5,610 nt of DNA from positions 1 through 5,610 of the forward strand of contig DAOUQR010000088.1 in assembly GCA_030625525.1 (NCBI GenBank), read 5' to 3'. A program made the translations under genes and the position numbers. The notes below the pieces were generated by a model. It saw only the letters and a program-made list of their open reading frames with translations. It had not been told where the DNA came from and did no database searches. The DNA comes from Pseudomonadota bacterium (GTDB lineage Bacteria; Pseudomonadota; Gammaproteobacteria; DAOUQR01). Each line of letters starts with the position of its first letter. Position 1 is the stretch's first letter. Positions 1 to 5,059 of this stretch are shown here, piece after piece.

Positions 1-385
1 CATTGTAAAAGACCATGCCGACTTCCAAACCAATGGTGGCTAAGATAACCACCCCGAGTGTGTAATTCATACTGCTTGGCGTTGGGTAGGCAAACCAAAG
101 CAATGCAGAACTGATGACAGCGATCAATGTTGTGACGGCAAGCCAGTTTTTTCGATGTCCACCGTAATCCGCAATCGCACCGATGGCCGGAGATGCGATG
201 GCAATAATGATCCCCGCTAGTGCGTGGGCATTACCCCAGGCTGAAGTACCCATAATTGTTGTTGGGGCAATTTTTGAAGTGAAATAGGTGGCAAAAACAA
301 AGGTGGTGATCACTGTGGGTATACAAGAATTCGCCCAATCATACATACACCAACTAAAAATAATTAATTTTCGCTTTTGCGTCAT
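1..385 (-). CDS. UMF1/Atg22-like MFS transporter, N-terminal 128 residues (cut by the left edge)
   Basis: Reading the minus strand from the ATG at 385 gives an open frame of 128 codons that leaves the window at base 1, so the C-terminal part (the larger share of a roughly 400-residue family) is missing. The start MTQKRKLIIFSWCMYDWANS followed by TVITTFVFATYF matches the hallmark YDWANS...TFVFA..F opening of the UMF1 family (Atg22-like major facilitators). Hydrophobic segments lie at about residues 19–38, 54–73, 82–101 and 108–126. Between the second and third is the MFS loop motif GAIADYGGHRK (69–79). It is an inner-membrane transporter; yeast Atg22 exports amino acids from the vacuole, but the bacterial substrates are not generally known and I do not assign one. 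Its ATG overlaps the stop of the upstream csiV-like gene (ATGA), which suggests translational coupling. Family call is strong; substrate unknown. Confidence 0.88.
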   Translation of the reverse strand, partial: MTQKRKLIIFSWCMYDWANSCIPTVITTFVFATYFTSKIAPTTIMGTSAWGNAHALAGIIIAIASPAIGAIADYGGHRKNWLAVTTLIAVISSALLWFAYPTPSSMNYTLGVVILATIGLEVGMVFYN

Positions 386-1032
386 GCAGGGGTATCCGGG
401 GTGATTTTCACTAACATACCAAATAATGGATGATCAAAATAGTGCAGTTCATCTTTACGTAGGCGCGCTTTTTGTTTTAAAGCAAAATTTATCATGCTTT
501 GATCGGGAAACCACTGTTTTAATTCGGATGGCGTTGCATAATTTTTCAAGGCGTTTATCGGTAAATTTAAGGCTAAATCGGCAGCGACATTATAATAATT
601 TGATTTATTTATTTTCAACGTGCCGTTGAGTTGCCATTGTTCTAGGGGATTGTACGGGGCAAGTGTATCGGGATCATTGTTATCGTCTAATAAATTTTTT
701 CCGTATAAATGCAATGACTTTGCATGAGTCGAGGGTTGCAGCCAGGCTGTGTGTAATAAAATTGTGTAGTGATTTTTTTGGAGTTTTTGCTCAATGTCAT
801 TGAGTTGAAAGTCTTCTGGTGACAGTAAGGAATAGTTTTTATTTGTCTCTGTGAGTTCAATAGCCCCCTGTGTTGTTGGTAGGGCCGGGTAGGCGGGCCA
901 TGTTTCAGCATGCAAGCCTTTTTGAGTGAGATGCTGAAAGACAATCACTTCGACGCGAATAGATGCTCCATCAGCGAATACCGTGGCCGGTAAAAGCAAA
1001 ACAACAATTGACAAGACTTTTAAAAACTTCAT
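382..1032 (-). CDS. csiV: CsiV-family periplasmic/envelope protein
   Basis: The product is 216 residues, starting at the ATG at 1032. It opens with a clear Sec signal peptide: basic MKFLK, a hydrophobic core at 6–16, and a likely cleavage after A20 (VFA|DG). The mature protein begins with a VEVIVFQH strand (27–34), a hallmark of the CsiV family, continues with a HYTILLHTAWLQP segment (88–100) and a WQLNGTLKI segment (133–141), and ends with KARLRKDELHYFDHPLFGML (188–207), which closely fits the conserved family C-terminus. In Vibrio cholerae CsiV is a periplasmic cell-shape factor that acts through LpoA, the activator of PBP1a, in peptidoglycan synthesis; that role here is inferred from family membership. 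It is co-directional and overlapping with an MFS transporter gene, and divergent from the ABC ATPase gene. A longer frame opening at 1077 exists but would bury the signal peptide. Confidence 0.85.
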   Translation of the reverse strand: MKFLKVLSIVVLLLPATVFADGASIRVEVIVFQHLTQKGLHAETWPAYPALPTTQGAIELTETNKNYSLLSPEDFQLNDIEQKLQKNHYTILLHTAWLQPSTHAKSLHLYGKNLLDDNNDPDTLAPYNPLEQWQLNGTLKINKSNYYNVAADLALNLPINALKNYATPSELKQWFPDQSMINFALKQKARLRKDELHYFDHPLFGMLVKITPDTPA

Positions 1033-1038
1033 ATGATT

Positions 1039-1044
1039 CTCCTC
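1039..1044 (-). promoter_or_regulatory. Shine-Dalgarno site that fixes the csiV start
   Basis: The minus strand reads GAGGAG six bases before the ATG at 1032. This, together with the signal peptide beginning directly at that ATG, decides for 1032 over the in-frame ATG at 1077, which would add 15 polar residues in front of the signal sequence. Confidence 0.8.
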
Positions 1045-1052
1045 ACGGCAGG

Positions 1053-1060
1053 AGTATACA
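1053..1060. promoter_or_regulatory. Candidate shared -10 region for divergent csiV and ABC ATPase transcription
   Basis: The 60-base spacer between the two divergent starts contains the palindrome GTATAC (1054–1059). On the minus strand it reads TATACT (1058–1053), a 5 of 6 match to the sigma-70 -10 consensus; a start about seven bases on would leave just enough leader to hold the csiV Shine-Dalgarno site. On the plus strand it reads TATACA (1055–1060), which would start transcription near 1067, ahead of the AAGGAAG ribosome site at 1076–1082. No good -35 hexamer is present for either direction; the minus-strand hexamer at 17-base spacing is a poor TTCCTT. This is a motif-level prediction only. 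Confidence 0.35.
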
Positions 1061-1092
1061 GATTGCTTAACCAACAAGGAAGATAGCGGCGC

Positions 1093-2952
1093 ATGGATAA
1101 TGGACTCTTACAGATTGAAAATTTAAAAGTCGCGTTTGAAACCCCAGCAGGACAAGCACTCGCTGTGGATGGGGTTAATTTAACAATTAACCGCGGCGAA
1201 ACGGTGGCTCTTTTGGGTGAATCGGGTTGTGGTAAGACGATGACCGCAATGGCTGTTCAGCAATTATTACCGCCTAATGCCAAGGTATCGACTCACAGTC
1301 ATGTGAAACTGGATGGGATGAGTCTGTTTGAACTCTCTGAAGTTAAGTTACGTTATATTCGTGGGCGGAAAATGGCAACGATTTTTCAAGAGCCGATGAC
1401 GTCATTGAATCCTGTCATGACCATTGGTTATCAAATCGGCGAAGTATTACGTGCGCATTTTGGCTTAAAAGGCCGCACGCTGAATCAACGTATTTTAGAA
1501 TTATTAGAATCGGTCAGCATTCCCGAAGCCGATCGGCGGATACATGAATACCCGCATCAACTCTCGGGTGGCATGAAGCAACGTGTGATGATTGCAATGG
1601 CATTGGCGGGTGAGCCTGAATTATTAATCGCAGATGAGCCGACGACAGCATTAGATGTCACGATCCAAAAACAGGTTTTAGAATTAATCAAAGCGAAGCA
1701 AGAACAAACCGGTATGGCGATGTTATTGATCACGCATGATTTAGGTATCGTCCGTGAAATGGCTGACCAAGTTGCAGTGATGTACGCAGGACAAATTGTC
1801 GAAAAAGTCGATGTAGAAACGTTATACACTCAACCGAAACATCCTTACACCGAAAAGTTATTTGATTCATTGCCGACTTTAGCTAAACGTCATGAGCGCT
1901 TGGCCGTGATTCAAGGATTTGTTCCTGCCTTGGCTGAGCGATTACCGGCTTGTCAATTTGCGTCGCGTTGCCCTTACGCGGGTGATGTTTGTCACACGGT
2001 GATACCGCAGTTGTTGCAGTCACATTTAACAAAAGGGGCTACAGCGGCATCTAATTCGCACCAGGTGCGTTGCCATCGGTATGACGATCGCTACAACGAT
2101 CAACTTCAACAAGTTTCGCACGATTCTGTGACGCCACTTAAAGTGAGCTATCAATCACATGAAGGGGTGCTGTTAAAAGTGAACCATTTAAAAGTTCACT
2201 TTCCAATTAAACAAGGCCTTTTAAAAAGCACACGAGGTTATGTAAAAGCTGTCGATGGGGTGAGCTTTGAAATCCCCAAAGGAAAAACGATCGCCTTAGT
2301 CGGGGAATCAGGTTGCGGAAAAACTACAACGGGTCGCGCTATTTTACAATTAATTCAATCCACCGCCGGTGATGTTGTTTATCAAGGTAAACTATTAGGT
2401 GACTTATCACGACGCGAATTAAAACAAACGCGGCGTGAATTACAAATCATATTTCAAGATCCGTTTTCATCCATGAACCCACGCATGTTGGTGCAAGATA
2501 TTATTGCGGAAGGTATGTTAGCGCACCGCATTTATTTAGATAACCAACAGCGAGAACAACGCGTTATTGAATTATTAATGCAAGTGGGTTTACCTGCTGA
2601 AAGCCGTTTTCGCTATCCTCATGAATTTTCAGGGGGACAACGTCAGCGAATTTGTATCGCCAGAGCCTTGGCGGTCGAGCCGAAATTGATAGTTTGTGAT
2701 GAGCCTACCAGCGCACTCGATGTATCCGTGCAAGCACAAATCATTAATTTGTTAAAAGATTTACAAAATCAATATGGCTTGTCGTATTTGTTTATTACTC
2801 ACAATATGTCGGTGGTCGGCTATCTCGCGGATGAAGTGCTGGTGATGTATCAAGGAAAAATAGTTGAACGCGGACCCACGGAACAAATTTTGACGAACCC
2901 ACAACACGAATATACGCAGCAGTTACTTGCCGCAGTACCGAAAGCGGCTTAA
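1093..2952 (+). CDS. Fused dual-domain dipeptide/oligopeptide-type ABC transporter ATPase (GsiA/YejF-like)
   Basis: The 619-residue protein joins two complete ATPase domains, which would power a dipeptide, oligopeptide, glutathione or microcin-type importer from the cytoplasmic face of the inner membrane. Domain 1: Walker A GESGCGKT 42–49, Q-loop Q99, signature LSGGMKQR 157–164, Walker B ending D181-E182, switch H215. It is followed by the oligo_HPY region (HPYTEKL at 250) with cysteines 287, 293, 300 and 327. Domain 2: Walker A 404–411, Q455, signature FSGGQRQR 512–519, D536-E537, H570, then a short tail (PQHEYTQQLLAAVP). All catalytic residues are intact in both halves. Length is close to E. 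coli GsiA (about 620) and longer than YejF (about 530). The ATG is preceded by AAGGAAG with a 10-base gap. No permease or solute-binding protein gene lies beside it, so the substrate cannot be read from context. Confidence 0.93.
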   Translation: MDNGLLQIENLKVAFETPAGQALAVDGVNLTINRGETVALLGESGCGKTMTAMAVQQLLPPNAKVSTHSHVKLDGMSLFELSEVKLRYIRGRKMATIFQEPMTSLNPVMTIGYQIGEVLRAHFGLKGRTLNQRILELLESVSIPEADRRIHEYPHQLSGGMKQRVMIAMALAGEPELLIADEPTTALDVTIQKQVLELIKAKQEQTGMAMLLITHDLGIVREMADQVAVMYAGQIVEKVDVETLYTQPKHPYTEKLFDSLPTLAKRHERLAVIQGFVPALAERLPACQFASRCPYAGDVCHTVIPQLLQSHLTKGATAASNSHQVRCHRYDDRYNDQLQQVSHDSVTPLKVSYQSHEGVLLKVNHLKVHFPIKQGLLKSTRGYVKAVDGVSFEIPKGKTIALVGESGCGKTTTGRAILQLIQSTAGDVVYQGKLLGDLSRRELKQTRRELQIIFQDPFSSMNPRMLVQDIIAEGMLAHRIYLDNQQREQRVIELLMQVGLPAESRFRYPHEFSGGQRQRICIARALAVEPKLIVCDEPTSALDVSVQAQIINLLKDLQNQYGLSYLFITHNMSVVGYLADEVLVMYQGKIVERGPTEQILTNPQHEYTQQLLAAVPKAA

Positions 2953-2955
2953 AAA

Positions 2956-3234
2956 TTATTTCGTGAGTACGTAGGCCAATAAGGCAACAGCGAGGAGGGT
3001 GTAAATCACCGCCTGGCGGAACCACTGACGTCGTCGATTGCGACAGCAAAATAAGTGCAGTACGACAGCGAGACTTGCCACACCAACAAGCGCCAACGCT
3101 GATCCATTGTAATAAAAAGAAAGCTTGAGCGAGAGCATTTTTTCGAAGGTTAATAAGACGAAGGTAATGAGCAGGCATATTGCTTGAATGTTGACGAATA
3201 TTTTTAATTCGCTTTTACTGAGACGTTTATCCAT
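2956..3234 (-). CDS. Hypothetical small membrane protein, about three transmembrane segments
   Basis: The 92-residue product belongs to no family I recognise. Hydrophobic segments at about 12–30, 44–64 and 73–90 predict three membrane helices. The basic FCCRNRRRQWFR stretch (62–73) between helices two and three should be cytoplasmic by the positive-inside rule, placing the N-terminus inside and the C-terminus outside. Two adjacent cysteines (63–64) sit at the cytoplasmic end of helix two, and a third is in helix one (C20). The ATG at 3234 has TAAGGA six bases upstream, a good ribosome site, which supports a real gene. It lies 55 bases downstream of the carbonic anhydrase gene on the same strand and is probably co-transcribed with it. 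Its stop is 3 bases from the stop of the convergent ATPase gene, so the transcripts likely overlap. Confidence 0.72.
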   Translation of the reverse strand: MDKRLSKSELKIFVNIQAICLLITFVLLTFEKMLSLKLSFYYNGSALALVGVASLAVVLHLFCCRNRRRQWFRQAVIYTLLAVALLAYVLTK

Positions 3235-3289
3235 GATGCATCCTTACCACCCGCAGTTGGACAAATATTGCCATCTTGCCGTCAGGATA

Positions 3290-4006
3290 TCAAGTGAAAA
3301 AGTCAATTTTACCGGTTTTAACATCATGTAGGGCGCCGATCAGTTTGATTTCTTGCTTTTCTATCGCATTTTTGACGATATCGCTGTGTTGTTTGATGTA
3401 GATGATTTGGTTATTGATATTTTCAATGGCGACTTGTGTGATTAATTCAGATTCCTCTAACTCTGGATTTTGCGCTTTTGCAGTGAGAACCGCTGGCGTT
3501 ATTTTATTTAATAACTGTTCGAGATTACCATAGTGTTTACCTTGATAAGCGGCAGTGACCGCTCCGCAGCCAGTGTGCCCCATGATAACCACCACTTTGA
3601 CGCCAATGGATTTGACGCCGTATTCAATGCTGGCAAGCGCATCTTTATCGACAACATTGCCCGCGATGCGTATCGCAAATAAATTACCGATCCCTTTATC
3701 CATTAAAATCTCAGGGACACTGCGAGAGTCCATGCAGCCAACGATCACGGCAATTGGAGATTGCCCATGTTCTAAAATGTATTCTTTAATATGTAGATAA
3801 TCAAAACTACGAAAATCACCGTCTAAAAAATGTTGATTACCTTTTTTAAGTGCATCAATCGCTTGATCCGGCGTTAGGTTTTTTTGTTGTTCAGGAGAAA
3901 ATAAATGGGCTGGAACGACGGTTCGAAGAAATAGTTTACGGTAGTGTAGTGCGAGCAAGGCAAGCAATAGAATAACAAGACATAAACTAATGACCAACGT
4001 GACCAT
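3290..4006 (-). CDS. Beta-class carbonic anhydrase with N-terminal membrane anchor
   Basis: The 238-residue enzyme should interconvert carbon dioxide and bicarbonate using a zinc ion. Numbered from the ATG at 4006, the beta-class signature CMDSR gives zinc ligand C91 with the D93/R95 dyad, and HTGC gives ligands H144 and C147; all are present, so it looks active. The conserved RIAGN (113–117) and SIEYGV (126–131) stretches also fit. Residues 2–20 form a strongly hydrophobic segment (VTLVISLCLVILLLALLAL) followed by HYRKLFLR. This is either a signal anchor or an uncleaved signal peptide, unlike the usual soluble cytosolic bacterial enzyme. No clear signal-peptidase site follows, so I favour an anchored protein; which side the catalytic domain faces is not settled, because the basic residues after the helix would favour a cytoplasmic domain. 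The gene is followed by the 92-residue membrane protein gene and is divergent from the fmdB-like gene. Confidence 0.92.
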   Translation of the reverse strand: MVTLVISLCLVILLLALLALHYRKLFLRTVVPAHLFSPEQQKNLTPDQAIDALKKGNQHFLDGDFRSFDYLHIKEYILEHGQSPIAVIVGCMDSRSVPEILMDKGIGNLFAIRIAGNVVDKDALASIEYGVKSIGVKVVVIMGHTGCGAVTAAYQGKHYGNLEQLLNKITPAVLTAKAQNPELEESELITQVAIENINNQIIYIKQHSDIVKNAIEKQEIKLIGALHDVKTGKIDFFT

Positions 4007-4011
4007 AGGCA

Positions 4012-4018
4012 CCTCCTT
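4012..4018 (-). promoter_or_regulatory. Strong Shine-Dalgarno site that fixes the carbonic anhydrase start
   Basis: The minus strand reads AAGGAGG, a near-perfect ribosome site, ending five bases before the ATG at 4006. The in-frame GTG at 4012 overlaps this site itself and cannot be the start, so the protein is two residues shorter than the longest frame. Confidence 0.85.
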
Positions 4019-4032
4019 AATGATTGGAGATA

Positions 4033-4041
4033 AGTATAGCA
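4033..4041 (-). promoter_or_regulatory. Candidate extended -10 promoter for the carbonic anhydrase gene
   Basis: The minus strand reads TGCTATACT, an extended -10 (TGn plus a 5 of 6 -10 hexamer). Transcription would begin near 4026, giving a short leader of about 20 bases that contains the AAGGAGG ribosome site. The region 17 bases upstream is GC-rich and holds no -35 match, which is tolerable for extended -10 promoters. Confidence 0.45.
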
Positions 4042-4080
4042 GTAAATTTGAAAGAGGGCCTCGCGCGTGGCCTGGAAAAC

Positions 4081-4089
4081 TGGTAAAAT
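4081..4089 (+). promoter_or_regulatory. Candidate extended -10 promoter for the fmdB-like/DUF502 unit
   Basis: TGGTAAAAT is an extended -10 (TGn plus TAAAAT, 5 of 6). It would start transcription near 4096, about 25 bases before the ATG at 4121, leaving room for the GAGGTG ribosome site at 4109–4114. No -35 hexamer is evident at 16–18 bases upstream. Together with the opposing element at 4033–4041 it fits the 114-base divergent spacer. Confidence 0.4.
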
Positions 4090-4120
4090 ATTGGCTTAAT
4101 TTTTAATTGAGGTGATTTAG

Positions 4121-4363
4121 ATGCCGATATATGAGTACCAGTGCAACGCGTGCGAGCATACGTTTGATTTGATCCAAAAAATTGCGGATAAACCTGTGAA
4201 AAAATGTCCAGAATGCGGTAAAAATAAGGCACAAAAATTAGTGTCTGCGCCGAGTTTTCAACTCAAAGGTACCGGTTGGTACGAGACGGATTTCAAAAAT
4301 AAACCTGAGAAAACTAAATCAGAGCCAAAAACGGCTGAACCCGCGACTGCGACAGAGGAATAA
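4121..4363 (+). CDS. FmdB-family zinc-ribbon protein
   Basis: The 80-residue protein opens with MPIYEYQCNAC, the standard beginning of the FmdB/CxxC_CxxC zinc-ribbon family. Four cysteines in two pairs (C8/C11 and C29/C32, the latter as CPECG) should bind one zinc ion. The conserved segment around KLVSAPSFQLKGTGWYETDF (39–58) also matches the family. After residue 58 the tail is low-complexity and rich in Lys, Glu, Pro, Ala and Thr, probably disordered, which is common here. The family is named after a putative regulator of formamidase, but the function of the short bacterial homologues is not established, so I give none. GAGGTG lies six bases before the ATG. The next gene starts five bases after the stop, so the two are almost certainly in one operon. 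Confidence 0.92.
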   Translation: MPIYEYQCNACEHTFDLIQKIADKPVKKCPECGKNKAQKLVSAPSFQLKGTGWYETDFKNKPEKTKSEPKTAEPATATEE

Positions 4364-4368
4364 GCACA

Positions 4369-4998
4369 GTGAAACCACATCCGATCCGTCGTTATGTTAT
4401 CGGGGGGCTGTTAGTTTGGATCCCCATTATTGTGACTCTATTTGTCATACGTTTTTTGGTGGACTTACTTGATGGCATGATGGCCTTTTTGCCAGAGGGG
4501 TATCAACCTGATAATTTGTTTGGTGTTCACATTCCCGGTTTGGGGGTGATCTTTGCAGTGGTTGTGGTGCTGGCAACCGGCTTGATTGTGACCAATGTTT
4601 TAGGACGTCGGCTCGTGAGTCTGGGCGAGGCCATCTTAGCTAAAATCCCATTAGTTCGATCCATTTACCATGCCGTTAAGCAAGTAATGGAAACTTTATT
4701 TTCTTCAGGCAGTGATTCATTTCGCAGTGTTTGGTTAGTTGAGTATCCCCGTAAAGGTTTATGGAGCATTGCATTCCAAACGGCTATTGTCAGCGATACT
4801 TTAACTGAGCATACCGACAAAGATATGATCGCGATTTTTATTCCCACCACGCCAAATCCCACCTCCGGTTTTTTGATGATGACCCCGAAAGAAGATGCGA
4901 TTGAATTAGATATGTCGGTTGAAGAAGCACTCAAGCTGGTCATTTCACTCGGCGTCATGCAACCGAACACAGAGTCTCTACCCAAAAAATCGGCATAA
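4369..4998 (+). CDS. DUF502 family inner-membrane protein
   Basis: The 209-residue product begins at a GTG codon supported by GAGGAA eight bases upstream. The opening KPHPIRRYVIGGLLVWIPI and a first membrane helix at about 9–31 fit the DUF502 family, as does a second helix at about 53–78. The conserved IPLVRSIYHAVKQV (93–106) and FIPTTPNPTSGFLM (157–170) segments lie in the soluble part. A C-terminal SVEEALKLVISLGV (183–196) completes the family pattern. DUF502 proteins are widespread in bacteria and related to the plant LIKE-COV/COV proteins; no molecular function is established, so none is claimed. It sits between an fmdB-like gene (5-base gap) and aspS (61-base gap), an order I recall from several beta/gammaproteobacteria. 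Confidence 0.93.
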   Translation: MKPHPIRRYVIGGLLVWIPIIVTLFVIRFLVDLLDGMMAFLPEGYQPDNLFGVHIPGLGVIFAVVVVLATGLIVTNVLGRRLVSLGEAILAKIPLVRSIYHAVKQVMETLFSSGSDSFRSVWLVEYPRKGLWSIAFQTAIVSDTLTEHTDKDMIAIFIPTTPNPTSGFLMMTPKEDAIELDMSVEEALKLVISLGVMQPNTESLPKKSA

Positions 4999-4999
4999 C

Positions 5000-5028
5000 T
5001 TGCTAAAGAATAGCCATCCTAGTAGGAT
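5000..5028 (+). promoter_or_regulatory. Weak candidate promoter ahead of aspS
   Basis: TTGCTA (5000–5005) and TAGGAT (5023–5028) are separated by exactly 17 bases; each matches its sigma-70 hexamer at 4 of 6 positions. It would start transcription near 5035, ahead of aspS at 5060. aspS could equally be read through from the DUF502 gene, since I see no strong terminator in the 61-base gap. Confidence 0.25.
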
Positions 5029-5059
5029 ATGCAGCTGTTTTTTAATTGTTAGGTGAAGT

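Noticed and set aside
426..629. 67-codon plus-strand open frame opposite csiV
   Set aside because: It is antisense to a well-supported gene, shows no family features and is explained by the strongly conserved minus-strand frame.
1033..1077. Longer csiV frame starting at the ATG at 1077 (15 extra residues)
   Set aside because: It would put a polar stretch ahead of a clean signal peptide, has no good ribosome site, and lies upstream of the best -10 candidate; the ATG at 1032 has GAGGAG at six bases.
1557..1829. Antisense open frame within the first ATPase domain
   Set aside because: It lies opposite conserved signature, Walker B and switch motifs of the ATPase; its openness is a by-product of codon use.
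2795..3178. 127-codon minus-strand open frame spanning the end of the ATPase gene and part of the small membrane protein gene
   Set aside because: It overlaps two better-supported genes in other frames and its translation has no coherent domain or membrane pattern.
4007..4012. GTG at 4012 as the carbonic anhydrase start
   Set aside because: The GTG overlaps the AAGGAGG ribosome site itself; the ATG at 4006 is correctly spaced from it.
4072..4083. Direct repeat CTGG-AAAA-CTGG upstream of the fmdB-like gene
   Set aside because: It is too short to stand out from chance and its second copy is part of the extended -10 candidate.
5016..5043. Stem-loop ATCCT-AGT-AGGAT followed by six T's as a terminator between DUF502 and aspS
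   Set aside because: The stem is only five A/T-containing pairs with a three-base loop, and the T-run begins nine bases after it, so an intrinsic terminator is not supported.
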